Notes: a model not told the origin generated them from the letters alone. A DNA stretch of 13,835 bases from CAYZJD01 sp964483455 (GCA_964483455.1 CAZACK010000125.1:1-13835); one strand, 5' to 3'; shown: positions 6,904 through 13,835, counted from the first letter of the stretch. Made by a program: numbers and translations.

Positions 6904-8511
6904 TCACACCCACTCCCCCCGCCGCCGCCAGATCCCGTCGGCGCAGCGCAGCGCCAGCGCGCCGATCGTCGAGGTCGGATTCACGCCCGCGCCGGTGGTG
7001 AAGCAGCTTCCGTCGACGATGAACAGGTTGGGCGCATCGTGCGCCTGGTTCCAGGCGTTCACCACCGACCGCCTCGAATCGCTGCCCATGCGCGCGGTCC
7101 CCAATAGGTGGAACGCCGGCTGGATCACGCCGCTGTCGATGACCTCGATCGCGCCCGCCGCCTCCAGCGCCTGTGTCGCCGTCTTTCGCGCATGCTCGAG
7201 CATCTTCAGGCTGTTCTCGCTGTAGCCGTAAATCACTCGCGGCGCGGGGATGCCGCTCGAATCCTTCGCCTCGGGATCGAGCTCCACGCGGTTCTGCTCC
7301 TCCGGCAGGTCTTCCCCCAGCACGGTGACGCGGATGATGTGCGGGAAGCGGCGGCGCATGGCCCGGTGGTGCTCCGCGCCCCAGGGAACCGGCTTGCCGA
7401 CGAAGCTGCCCCAGGCGTGATGCAGCGGGCCGAACGACCGCTCGAGCTGGAGCATGTATCCGCGAACGAAGCCGCGCTTCAGATCGGTCTCGTAGAACTC
7501 CTGGCTGAACGCCGGGATGCCGAACGGGCCGTCATGCCCGTCCATGCGCGCTTCGAAGACGCCCTCGAGGAAGCGGAACGGGTGGACCATGAAGTCCTTG
7601 CCCACCAGCCCCGAGGAGTTCGCCAGGCCGTTTGGGAACAGGCTCGACTTTGAGTTAAGCAGCAGCCGCGGCGTGCCGATCCCATTGGCGCACACCACGA
7701 CCACGCGCGCCGCCTGCTGGTGCACCTTGCCGTCGCGATCGTGGTACAGCGCGCCGGTCGCCCGGCCCGCCTTGTCCACCGTGATCTCGCGCACGCGGGC
7801 CCACGTCTTCAGCACCGCACCCTTGCGCAGCGCTTTGGGCCAGTACGTCACGTCCGTTGACGCCTTGGCGCCGATCGGACAGCCGAACATGCACTTGCCG
7901 TGGAGATCGCACGCCGGACGGCCCTGGTATTGCCGCGAAATGATCGCGTTGTCCGAGACCCACCAGTGCCAGCCCAGTTTGTCGAAGCCGCGGCCGATCG
8001 TTTCCCCGAGAACTCCCAGCGGCAGCGGCGGGGTCGTGCGCGGCGCCCGCGGCGGATTCGCCGGATCGCCGGCCAGCCCCGAGACCCCCATCTCGCGGTC
8101 GTTCTCGTCGTAGTAGGGCTCGAGGTCCTCGTAGCGGATGGGCCAGTCGTCAGCGACTCCATCCAGGGTCTTGACGCGGAAATCCGACGGGTGAAAGCGC
8201 GGGAAGTGTCCCGTCCAGTGGATCGTGCTACCGCCCACGGCATTGAACATCAGCACGTTCGGCGGATGCGCGCCCATCGTCACCACCGGGTAGTCTTCCG
8301 GACGCCGGCGCACGTTCGGGCTGAAGTGGAACGGGCCGCGGCGCAACTGGATCTCCCAGTCCGGCCGCGTGGAAGGATAAGAGGCGGGCTTCACCCAATC
8401 TCCCTGCTCGAGGCACACGACCTTGGCGCCGTGATCCGCGAGCCGCTTGCTCACGGCGGCGCCGGCCGCGCCCGAGCCGATGACCAGAACGTCGGCGCGA
8501 TCCGTCGCCAT
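6904..8511 (-). CDS. GMC-family FAD-dependent dehydrogenase, large subunit
   Basis: The 535-aa protein is a GMC oxidoreductase of the bacterial gluconate 2-dehydrogenase/membrane-bound sugar dehydrogenase group, oxidising an alcohol or sugar hydroxyl with FAD. The Rossmann dinucleotide motif is 'DVLVIGSGAAGAAVSKRLA' (glycines 12, 14 and 17). A second FAD-contacting stretch is 'NAVGGSTIHWTGHFPRF' (90-106). The C-terminal catalytic pair is His468 in 'FHLLGTARMGSD' and Asn511 in 'GAGVNPTSTIGAL'. A cysteine cluster C201-x5-C207-x3-C211 in 'CDLHGKCMFGC' is typical of this subgroup. There is no signal peptide, so export probably depends on its Tat-signalled partner. The ATG overlaps the upstream gene's stop by one base (TGATG), indicating translational coupling. 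The exact substrate is unknown. No cytochrome c subunit follows, because the gene ends against the creatininase pseudogene. Confidence 0.92.
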   Translation of the reverse strand: MATDRADVLVIGSGAAGAAVSKRLADHGAKVVCLEQGDWVKPASYPSTRPDWEIQLRRGPFHFSPNVRRRPEDYPVVTMGAHPPNVLMFNAVGGSTIHWTGHFPRFHPSDFRVKTLDGVADDWPIRYEDLEPYYDENDREMGVSGLAGDPANPPRAPRTTPPLPLGVLGETIGRGFDKLGWHWWVSDNAIISRQYQGRPACDLHGKCMFGCPIGAKASTDVTYWPKALRKGAVLKTWARVREITVDKAGRATGALYHDRDGKVHQQAARVVVVCANGIGTPRLLLNSKSSLFPNGLANSSGLVGKDFMVHPFRFLEGVFEARMDGHDGPFGIPAFSQEFYETDLKRGFVRGYMLQLERSFGPLHHAWGSFVGKPVPWGAEHHRAMRRRFPHIIRVTVLGEDLPEEQNRVELDPEAKDSSGIPAPRVIYGYSENSLKMLEHARKTATQALEAAGAIEVIDSGVIQPAFHLLGTARMGSDSRRSVVNAWNQAHDAPNLFIVDGSCFTTGAGVNPTSTIGALALRCADGIWRRRGEWV

Positions 8512-9053
8512 CAGCCCACCTCCCGGTACAGCTTGCCGCGCTTGCGCGCTTGCGCCAGCACGGATTCGTCGAACGGCTTCATTTGCGGGCCGCGGTGATC
8601 GGTGAGATGCGATTCGTAGCCGATTCGCCGCCAGACGTCGGGGCGTGTGTAGTAGGCCTCGTAGACGAAATCACGCAGGGTTGCGAACAAGTCGGGGGCG
8701 GCGTCGCGCTCCAGCGCCGTCAGAACCTTCACCCGTTCCGGCCGCGAGAGCTTCGCGAATGGCTGGCCCGCGAGCTTTCGGCTTTCGGCATCGAGCTTCC
8801 CCAGTCCCTGGCGGAATTGTTCCAGCAGACCCTGAACTGTCGGCATCACCCGTTCCAGATAGTCCAGGCCGCCCGCCTGGCTGGCCGAAGGCATGTCGTT
8901 CGCGGTGGGGATGATTTCGTCCATCGCCGCGACCAGTGTTTCGCGTTCGGCCGGAGTGAAGACGGCCGCGCCGGCCGCCTGAATCGACGTGAGCAGCACG
9001 GCGCCCGGGCCGGTCTCCAGGAACGTGCGACGTGTCAGATCTTTGGTTGGCAT
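8511..9053 (-). CDS. Tat-signal gluconate 2-dehydrogenase subunit 3 family protein
   Basis: The 180-aa protein begins with a twin-arginine signal, 'LTRRTFLETGPGAVLLTS' (residues 6-23), and continues with 'FTPAERETLVAAMDEIIPTA', the hallmark of the small (gamma) subunit family of gluconate 2-dehydrogenase. In that family this subunit carries the Tat signal that takes the folded FAD subunit across the inner membrane and keeps it stable in the periplasm. The remainder is mostly helical, with 'FVYEAYYTRPDVWRRIGYES' towards the C-terminus. The start ATG is preceded by AGAGGAG with a 4-nt spacer and by a promoter at 9118-9090. The stop shares one base with the start of the GMC gene. The length fits the family. 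Confidence 0.9.
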   Translation of the reverse strand: MPTKDLTRRTFLETGPGAVLLTSIQAAGAAVFTPAERETLVAAMDEIIPTANDMPSASQAGGLDYLERVMPTVQGLLEQFRQGLGKLDAESRKLAGQPFAKLSRPERVKVLTALERDAAPDLFATLRDFVYEAYYTRPDVWRRIGYESHLTDHRGPQMKPFDESVLAQARKRGKLYREVG

Positions 9054-9089
9054 AAGGCTCCTCTGGCGTGTCGCCCAGGTATGGAGGCA

Positions 9090-9118
9090 AGCCTATGCCA
9101 ACACCCGGCTGTTGTCAA
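9090..9118 (-). promoter_or_regulatory. Sigma-70-type promoter of the dehydrogenase operon
   Basis: On the minus strand a perfect TTGACA (9118-9113) is followed after 17 nt by TAGGCT (9095-9090), which keeps the key T1, A2 and T6 of the -10 box. Transcription would begin near 9083 and give a leader of about 30 nt containing the AGAGGAG ribosome binding site of the subunit 3 gene. The -10 box is weak, but the -35 match, the spacing and the position all agree. Confidence 0.5.
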
Positions 9119-9163
9119 TCACCTGGCGGGACGAGTCGATACGCTCGTGGTAGGATCGTGGCC

Positions 9164-9349
9164 GTGCACAGGGGCGTCTACAGGGACCGATTCCGACTCA
9201 CGGCCTTGCTTTCGGCAGTCCGGTCGTTCTTCCGGCCCGGCGCGCCTCCTGGCGATCCCTATGCGCGAGTTCGTGCTCCCGTTCGCCGCGGCCCGCCGGA
9301 TCGTCACGGAGCAGTCGCTCTCGAAGAGCCGCAACAGCGTGCATCGTGA
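9164..9349 (+). CDS. Possible small basic protein of unknown function
   Basis: An open frame of 61 aa from GTG 9164 encodes a basic, Arg/Pro-rich peptide: 'DRFRLTALLSAVRSFFRPG', then 'DPYARVRAPVRRGPPDR' and 'GAVALEEP'. I do not recognise a named family. The ordered Arg-Pro segment ending in an acidic 'VALEEP' box looks more like a real small protein than random sequence. TAGGAT at 9151-9156 could act as a -10 box and would place transcription start within a base or two of GTG 9164, but no -35 is apparent. The frame is also open further upstream (to 9068), so the start is uncertain. A perfect hairpin starts 2 nt after the stop. This is the only candidate in the 326-nt gap between the dehydrogenase operon and the aminotransferase, and it could be chance. 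Confidence 0.35.
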   Translation: MHRGVYRDRFRLTALLSAVRSFFRPGAPPGDPYARVRAPVRRGPPDRHGAVALEEPQQRAS

Positions 9350-9351
9350 CC

Positions 9352-9373
9352 GCGCAGGCGAAATCGCCTGCGC
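9352..9373. terminator. Perfect hairpin between convergent gene ends
   Basis: GCGCAGGCGA (9352-9361) pairs perfectly with TCGCCTGCGC (9364-9373). The realistic form is a 9-bp GC-rich stem with an AAAT tetraloop. It lies 2 nt after the stop of the possible small + strand gene and 6 nt beyond the stop of the aminotransferase on the - strand. Neither side has a T run, so termination without a U-tract, Rho-assisted termination, or simple protection of mRNA 3' ends would fit better than classic intrinsic termination. Confidence 0.45.
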
Positions 9374-9379
9374 CACCCT

Positions 9380-10564
9380 TCAGCGCACAGTCGCGCCGAA
9401 GACCGCTTCCGCCGCTGCCTTTCCGCTGCCCGGCGGCGTGTAGCCCTCGGCTCGCAGCGCCTCTTCCATCGCTTCGAGCAGCAGGAGCACGTTTGCCTCC
9501 GTTGACGATGCGCCCATCAGTCCGATCCGAAACACCGTGCCCGCCAGCGGGCCGAAGCCGCCGAGAATCTCGATTCCGTAGCCGTCCATCAGCCGCTTGC
9601 GAATCTTCACTTCATCGACGCCGTCCGGGACCCGGGGCGTGTTCAGCGTCCACAGGCGATGCCCCTCGGCGACGTGCATGCGCATCCCCATCGCCTCGAT
9701 TCCGGCGACGAATGCCAGGTGATTCCGGCGATGCCGCGCCCAGCGGTTCTCCAGCCCCTCGTCGGCGATGACCGCCAGCGCTTCGCGGAGCGCGTAGAAC
9801 ATGGAAACCGGGGCCGTGTGATGGTAGCGCCGCGACGCGCCGTAGTAATCGTCGAGGAGCTTGAGGTCGAGGTACCACGAGCGGGACAGGCTCTTGCGCA
9901 CCCGCAGCCACTCCATCGCCCGCGGCGAGACGGTGATCGGCGCCAGGCCGGGCGGGCAGCTCAGGCACTTCTGCGTGCCGCTGTAGGCGATGTCGATGCC
10001 GGTCGCATCCACTTCCACCGGCATGCCGCCGAGCGATGTCACGCAGTCGGCGATCACCAGCGCGCCCACTTCGTGCGCCGCCCGGCAGATCGCCTTGCCC
10101 TGCTGGAGCGCGCCGGTGGATGTCTCGGCGTGAACGAACGCCACTACTTGCGGCTTTTCCCGTCGAATGAAGTCCTCGGCCTCGTCGTCGGGGCACGTTT
10201 CGCCCCATGGTTTTTCCAACCTCACGATCTCGGCGGCGTGGCGGCGCGCCATGTCGGTGATCCGGTCGCAGAAGTACCCGTTGGCCATCACCGCGAACTT
10301 GCTGCCCGCCTCCACGAAGTTCACCACCGCCGTCTCCATGCCGGCGCTGCCGGTGCCGGAGATCGCCATGGTGAATTCGTTGGCCGTGCCGAAGACAAGC
10401 TGCAACAGCTTCCGCGTGTCCTCCGCCACCTGAAAGAAGTACGGGTCGAGGTGACCGACGAGCGGCTTGCTCATGGCCTCATACACGCGCGGGTCCACCA
10501 TCGACGGGCCCGGTCCCATGAGCAGGCGTTTGGGAGGATTCAAAGCAGCGAGGGAGAATGACAT
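9380..10564 (-). CDS. Class V aminotransferase, alanine/serine-glyoxylate type
   Basis: The 394-aa product is a cytoplasmic pyridoxal-phosphate enzyme that transfers an amino group from alanine or serine to glyoxylate (AGT/SGAT-like). The N-terminus 'PPKRLLMGPGPSMVDPRVYE' and 'GHLDPYFFQVAEDTRKLL' are characteristic. Cofactor-site features follow in order: 'SGTGSAGMETA' (69-79, phosphate cup), 'HAETSTG' (145-151), D173 in 'VIADCVTSLGG' (pyridine nitrogen), and K199 in 'YSGTQKCLSCPPG' (Schiff-base lysine). R346 in 'FRIGLMG' is the expected substrate-carboxylate contact. The length is normal. The start is ATG 10564, matching the usual family N-terminus; the frame stays open far upstream, but only as antisense to hrpB. 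No Shine-Dalgarno sequence precedes it, and a TATAGT box lies 9 nt upstream, implying a nearly leaderless transcript. The exact amino donor cannot be told from sequence. Confidence 0.92.
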   Translation of the reverse strand: MSFSLAALNPPKRLLMGPGPSMVDPRVYEAMSKPLVGHLDPYFFQVAEDTRKLLQLVFGTANEFTMAISGTGSAGMETAVVNFVEAGSKFAVMANGYFCDRITDMARRHAAEIVRLEKPWGETCPDDEAEDFIRREKPQVVAFVHAETSTGALQQGKAICRAAHEVGALVIADCVTSLGGMPVEVDATGIDIAYSGTQKCLSCPPGLAPITVSPRAMEWLRVRKSLSRSWYLDLKLLDDYYGASRRYHHTAPVSMFYALREALAVIADEGLENRWARHRRNHLAFVAGIEAMGMRMHVAEGHRLWTLNTPRVPDGVDEVKIRKRLMDGYGIEILGGFGPLAGTVFRIGLMGASSTEANVLLLLEAMEEALRAEGYTPPGSGKAAAEAVFGATVR

Positions 10565-10594
10565 AGAAGAACGACTATAGCATTCGGTGTTTTG
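10565..10594. promoter_or_regulatory. Very compact divergent promoter between aminotransferase and hrpB
   Basis: Only 30 nt separate the start codons of the two divergent genes (27 if hrpB starts at TTG 10592). At the centre is the palindrome CTATAG (10575-10580). Read on the minus strand it supplies TATAGT (10579-10574), a 5/6 match to the -10 box, which would start transcription about 3 nt before the aminotransferase ATG. Read on the plus strand it gives TATAGC (10576-10581) or TAGCAT (10578-10583), which would start transcription 5-7 nt before GTG 10595. Neither gene has a Shine-Dalgarno sequence, and -35 matches are poor in both directions. Both promoters, if present here, must share DNA. 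Confidence 0.45.
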
Positions 10595-13027
10595 GTGACG
10601 CCTCTTCCCATCGACCCGCTGATCCCGGACGTCCTGTGCAAGCTGCGCGCGGCGCCGAACCTCGTGCTGATTGCGCCGCCCGGAGCGGGGAAGACGACGC
10701 GAGTCCCGCCGGCGTTGCTGGCGCTGGGCGCCGGCGACGGGTTGGTGCTCGAGCCCCGCCGGCTCGCCGCCCGGCTGGCGGCCCGGCGCGTCGCGTTGGA
10801 ACTCGGCGAGCGGCTCGGCGACACCGTGGGCTACCAGGTGCGATTCGAGAGGACGGCTGGTCCCCGCACGCGCCTGCACTTCCTGACGGAAGGCGTGCTG
10901 ACGCGGCGTCTGCTTTCGGATCCCGGGCTGCGGGGCGTGGCCACGGTGGTGCTCGACGAGTTTCACGAGCGGCACCTCGATGGCGACCTCGCCCTCGCGC
11001 TGCTGCGGCGTCTCCAACGCACCACCCGACCGGACCTGCGGCTCGTGGTGATGTCGGCGACGATGGACCCGGAGCCGGTGGCGCGCTTCCTCGGCGATTG
11101 TCCGGTGATTCGCTCCGAGGGAAGGCTGTTCCCTGTGGATGTGCGCTACACGCCCGTCTCCGCGAACCCGCTGGAGCAGCAGGCGGCGGCGGCCCTGGAG
11201 AAGCTGGTCCGCGAGGGGCTGGATGGAGACGTGCTCGTGTTTCTCCCCGGCGCGGCGGAGATCCGCCGTTCGATGCGGGCCTGCGCGGCGCTCGCAGACC
11301 GCGCCGCGCTGTTGCTGCTGCCTCTGCACGGAGATCTCTCCGCCGAAGAGCAGGACCGCGCGGTTGCGCCGGCTGACCGGCGCAAGGTGATCCTGTCGAC
11401 GAACGTGGCCGAAAGCTCGGTGACCATCGAGGGGGTGCGGGCCGTCATCGACAGCGGACTGGCGCGCAGGGCCGCGCATTCGCCCTGGTCGGGACTGCCG
11501 GCGCTCGTGGTGACGCGAGTCAGCAAGGCCTCGGCGGATCAGCGCGCCGGCCGCGCCGGCCGCACCGCGCCGGGCCGGGTCATCCGGCTCTATCCGGCCG
11601 AGGACTACGGCCGGCGGCCGGATCGGGAGAAGCCCGAGATCGCGCGCCGGGAGCTTGCCGAGACGGCGCTCGCACTGAACGCGATGGGCATCGGCGGCAT
11701 GACGGATCTCGAGTGGCTCGAGCCGCCGCCGGAAGAATCCGTGCGGGCCGCCGAAGAACTGCTGTCGCGGTTGGGCGCTATTGACAGCGCCGGTACGCTG
11801 ACCGAAACCGGCAGGCGCATGGCCGAATATCCGCTGCACCCGCGTCTGGCGCGTCTTGTGGTCGAGGCGGACCGGCGCGGCAGCGGCGACGACGGCTGCG
11901 CGATCGCCGCCATTCTGAGCGCCGGGCAGGGACTGCCGGCGGAAGCGGCCCACGCCGGTCCCTCGGACTTGCTCCTGCTGCTCGATTCCGACTGGAATCC
12001 GCAAGCCCGGCGCATCCACCAACAGATCCGGCGCGTGAAGCGGGTCTCGCGATCGGGCGCACATGACGAGAAAGCTCTGCTGATTTCGATCCTGTCCGCG
12101 TTTCCCGACCGCGTGGCCCGGAGGCGTGACGGGAACGAGCTGCTGCTGGCCGCAGGCGGCTCCGCCGTGCTGTCGCCTTCGAGCGTTGTTCGCTCCGAGT
12201 GGCTGGTGGCGGTGGACATCGAGGAACGGCGCGAGCAAGGTCGGCCGATCGTTCGCCTCGCCAGCGCCATTGAGGCCGGCTGGCTCGTGGACCTCTTTCC
12301 GGACCGGGTCGCGGAGCGAACCGCCGTCGAGTGGAACCGCAAAGCAGAACGGGTCGAAGCCGCCAGCGCGCTCCTGTACGAGACCTTGCCAATCACCGAA
12401 CACCGCGGTGGCGTTCCCGACGTGGAGGCGGCATCAGCCCTTCTGGCTCGGAAAGCACTCGAAGCCGGCGTCGCACGCTTCGCGGACGCTGTCGAAGTAG
12501 AGCGGTTCCTCGCTCGCGTGGCGTTCGCAGCCGAACATGCGGCGCTCCAGACGCTGGGAGAAGAGGACGTGCGTGGCGCGCTAGTGTCACTCTGCCACGG
12601 CCGTTCCAGCTTCGCCGAGCTTGAATCGGCGGCGCGCGGCCTGGTCGAGGAGATGCGGCGAAGGCTGCCACCGGGATCAACGCGCCTGCTGGAGGAGGTC
12701 GCGCCGGAGCGGATCCGGCTCGCCGGCGGCCGGCAAGTGGCGGTGCGCTACGCGCGCGGCCAGGCGCCCTGGGTCGCTTCGCGGTTGCAGGATTTTTTCG
12801 GCATGAAGGAAACGCCTCGCATCGCCCGCGGAAAAGCGCATCTGGTCGTGCATCTGCTGGCGCCGAATCACCGCCCTGTGCAAACCACCACCGACCTCGC
12901 GGGTTTCTGGGAACGCCTCTATCCCCAGGTCCGGCGAGAGCTTTGCCGCCGTTACCCGAAACACTCGTGGCCGGAGAGGCCGGAGGGAGTTCCACCACAA
13001 AGACACAAAGACCCCAAGAAGAACTGA
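10595..13027 (+). CDS. hrpB: ATP-dependent DEAH-type helicase HrpB
   Basis: The 810-aa protein has full-length HrpB architecture. After 'LPIDPLIPDVL' comes Walker A, GAGKT at 30-34, in 'LVLIAPPGAGKTTRVPPALL'. The Walker B variant is DEFH (121-124, in 'VVLDEFHERHLDGDLALALL') and motif III is SAT (154-156). The second RecA domain has 'STNVAESSVTIEGVRAVIDS' and motif VI 'QRAGRAGR' (316-323). A helical HA2-like segment follows, and the C-terminus carries the HrpB-specific 'DLAGFWERLYPQVRRELCRR' and 'YPKHSWPERP'. The family unwinds RNA-containing substrates in vitro or in principle; its cellular role is poorly defined in most bacteria. The start is taken as GTG 10595 because family members begin at this point; TTG 10592 is the alternative. 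The last dozen or so codons, after SWPERPEG, fall in an inverted repeat and are not family sequence, so the original stop was probably displaced. Confidence 0.94.
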   Translation: MTPLPIDPLIPDVLCKLRAAPNLVLIAPPGAGKTTRVPPALLALGAGDGLVLEPRRLAARLAARRVALELGERLGDTVGYQVRFERTAGPRTRLHFLTEGVLTRRLLSDPGLRGVATVVLDEFHERHLDGDLALALLRRLQRTTRPDLRLVVMSATMDPEPVARFLGDCPVIRSEGRLFPVDVRYTPVSANPLEQQAAAALEKLVREGLDGDVLVFLPGAAEIRRSMRACAALADRAALLLLPLHGDLSAEEQDRAVAPADRRKVILSTNVAESSVTIEGVRAVIDSGLARRAAHSPWSGLPALVVTRVSKASADQRAGRAGRTAPGRVIRLYPAEDYGRRPDREKPEIARRELAETALALNAMGIGGMTDLEWLEPPPEESVRAAEELLSRLGAIDSAGTLTETGRRMAEYPLHPRLARLVVEADRRGSGDDGCAIAAILSAGQGLPAEAAHAGPSDLLLLLDSDWNPQARRIHQQIRRVKRVSRSGAHDEKALLISILSAFPDRVARRRDGNELLLAAGGSAVLSPSSVVRSEWLVAVDIEERREQGRPIVRLASAIEAGWLVDLFPDRVAERTAVEWNRKAERVEAASALLYETLPITEHRGGVPDVEAASALLARKALEAGVARFADAVEVERFLARVAFAAEHAALQTLGEEDVRGALVSLCHGRSSFAELESAARGLVEEMRRRLPPGSTRLLEEVAPERIRLAGGRQVAVRYARGQAPWVASRLQDFFGMKETPRIARGKAHLVVHLLAPNHRPVQTTTDLAGFWERLYPQVRRELCRRYPKHSWPERPEGVPPQRHKDPKKN

Positions 13028-13060
13028 TCAACAGAACTTGGTGTCTTGGTGGTTCCTTCC
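12982..13060. repeat. Imperfect inverted repeat of the CACCACAAAGACACAAAG type
   Basis: The left arm, including 12992-13010 (CCACCACAAAGACACAAAG), is an imperfect reverse complement of the right arm, including 13037-13052 (CTTGGTGTCTTGGTGG). Similarity extends outward to GGAGGGAGTTCC (12982-12993) and GGTTCCTTCC (13051-13060). The two arms surround the hrpB stop at 13025-13027, and the right arm ends on the stop codon of the convergent LolA-like gene. From general knowledge, very similar sequences recur as dispersed short inverted repeats in intergenic DNA of many environmental bacteria, so this is probably one copy. It may also work as a terminator between the convergent genes, although no clean T run follows. 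Confidence 0.6.
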
Positions 13061-13791
13061 TACTGTCCCGCCGGCTTTTCGAAGAGTTTGTCGTCCACCG
13101 GGACGTTGTGCTCGACCTTTTCCAGGGTGATCACGGCAGCCATGTTCGGATTGTTCTGCTCGATGGTGAACGGCACCTTCACACCGCCGACGTCACGGTA
13201 ATCGGCATAGAGCCAGACGGTGGTGATGCGCCCCTCCGGGGTCTGGGCCGGGCTGTCGCGGCGAACCAGCAAGCCGCTTTGCGCATCGAAGAAGAACTTC
13301 TCGGTCAAGCCGCCAGGTTGCTTCGCCTCGACCACGTAAGCCTCGTTCTCGCCGTGCTGTTGTTTCCCGGTGACCGTCATGCCGGTATACATCGCTTTCA
13401 GCTTCAGCGCGGAATGCAATTCGGCAGTACGCCTGATCTCATCCAACTCGCCGCCGCTCAGATCCCGGATTCCGCTGTCCGGATCCCCCGCCCACCCGGC
13501 CGAGCCGTTATAGCCCTGCCGCAGGACACCCCAATCGGGCATGTTCGTCGCGCTCATGAACTTGTTCGGGGCCTTGGCGTAAATCTCGTGCGGGCCCTTG
13601 GTTTCCCATTCCGGGATCGCATAGATCCCCTTCGAGACTCGGCTGGTAATCTTCTCGATGTTCTCCTTACCGCCCAAAGCCTGGACGTACTTGTCGAGGA
13701 CCTGGTCCACGGTGGGAAGATCCTGCGCGTGAACAACAGCAGCGGTAAGGAAGAGAATCGTCCAACTGGTGAGCGTGAGGTTTTTCCGCAT
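13060..13791 (-). CDS. Secreted LolA-like protein (outer-membrane lipoprotein-sorting superfamily)
   Basis: The 243-aa protein has a Sec signal peptide (MRKNLTLTSWTILFLTAAVVHA, probable cleavage VHA|QD) with no lipobox, so it should be a soluble periplasmic protein. The mature part begins 'DLPTVDQVLDKYVQALGGK' and continues with 'EIYAKAPNKFMS', 'GYNGSAGWAGDPDSGIRDLS', 'EAYVVEAKQPGG', 'KFFFDAQSGLLVRRDS', 'YADYRDVGGVKVPFTIEQ' and 'VEHNVPVDDKLFEKPA'. This succession of short beta strands resembles the LolA/LolB-like half-barrel domains common in Acidobacteriota, sometimes fused to cytochromes. A role in binding lipid or hydrophobic ligands is inferred from the fold only. ATG 13791 is chosen because AGGAGAGG (13804-13797) lies 5 nt upstream and the signal peptide starts there. 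The stop touches the inverted repeat shared with the end of hrpB. Confidence 0.82.
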   Translation of the reverse strand: MRKNLTLTSWTILFLTAAVVHAQDLPTVDQVLDKYVQALGGKENIEKITSRVSKGIYAIPEWETKGPHEIYAKAPNKFMSATNMPDWGVLRQGYNGSAGWAGDPDSGIRDLSGGELDEIRRTAELHSALKLKAMYTGMTVTGKQQHGENEAYVVEAKQPGGLTEKFFFDAQSGLLVRRDSPAQTPEGRITTVWLYADYRDVGGVKVPFTIEQNNPNMAAVITLEKVEHNVPVDDKLFEKPAGQ

Positions 13792-13815
13792 GAACGCCTC
13801 TCCTGTACATTCAAC

Positions 13816-13821
13816 ATCATA
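13816..13821 (-). promoter_or_regulatory. -10 box for the LolA-like gene
   Basis: TATGAT (13821-13816 on the minus strand) matches the -10 consensus at 5 of 6 positions. It predicts a start near 13809, a leader of about 18 nt that contains the AGGAGAGG ribosome binding site. The -35 region would lie beyond the window edge and cannot be checked. Confidence 0.45.
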
Positions 13822-13835
13822 CAACCCGGACGTGG

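Noticed and set aside
8550..9443. 297-codon plus-strand frame overlapping the subunit 3 gene and the following gap
   Set aside because: Most of it is antisense to the Tat-signalled subunit, which has a promoter, a ribosome binding site and family motifs; the remainder is in a different frame from the small-protein candidate.
10565..12403. Upstream extension of the aminotransferase frame to about 1,000 aa
   Set aside because: The extra part is antisense to hrpB and has low-complexity composition; the family N-terminus fits ATG 10564.
1..13835. CRISPR array, transposase, integrase, phage or defence operon
   Set aside because: No regularly spaced direct repeats, no recognisable mobile-element proteins and no defence-family motifs were seen apart from the ParD-like fragment.

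Overview
This 13.8 kb, high-GC window is bacterial and most resembles an acidobacterium of the Bryobacterales/Solibacteraceae type. That placement is an inference from gene content: a Tat-exported aldo/keto-reductase-like protein, a GMC oxidoreductase paired with a Tat-signalled gluconate 2-dehydrogenase subunit 3, a creatininase-family gene, and a secreted LolA-like protein beginning 'DLPTVDQVLDKYVQALGGK'. No rRNA, tRNA, CRISPR array, transposase or phage gene is visible. Most of the window is ordinary chromosomal sequence. The less ordinary parts are a decayed patch at about 5.74-6.87 kb and several compact intergenic arrangements.

Layout. (1) 124-1233, + strand: a Tat-signal aldo/keto-reductase-fold protein lacking three of the four classical catalytic residues, with a perfect TATAAT box placed so that the transcript would begin at the ATG. 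(2) 1381-5737, + strand: a two-gene efflux operon, a lipoprotein membrane-fusion protein followed 2 nt later by an MdtB/MdtC-type RND pump; no outer-membrane channel or regulator gene is in the window. (3) 5738-6870, + strand: a decay zone with a ParD-like antitoxin fragment lacking its DNA-binding half, a strong hairpin with alternative pairings, and a creatininase-family pseudogene with several independent lesions. (4) 6904-9118, - strand: a translationally coupled dehydrogenase operon (Tat-signalled small subunit, then the FAD-dependent GMC large subunit) with a recognisable promoter. (5) 9119-9379: a possible small basic protein on the + strand, then a perfect hairpin between convergent gene ends. 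(6) 9380-13027: a class V aminotransferase (-) and an HrpB-type helicase (+), divergently transcribed from start codons about 30 nt apart. (7) 12982-13791: an imperfect inverted repeat that also forms the last codons of hrpB, then a secreted LolA-like protein (-) with its promoter at the right edge.

Functional reading. The window is a patchwork of small independent units. The efflux pair would form the inner-membrane and periplasmic part of a tripartite exporter and needs a TolC-like channel encoded elsewhere. The GMC/subunit 3 pair should act as a periplasmic sugar or polyol dehydrogenase, with the large subunit carried through the Tat system by its partner; its electron acceptor is not encoded here. 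The aminotransferase links glyoxylate with alanine or serine. No clear new defence or mobile system was found. The observations most worth following up are the decay zone, the near-leaderless starts, the very compact divergent promoter, and the repeat that appears to have extended hrpB.
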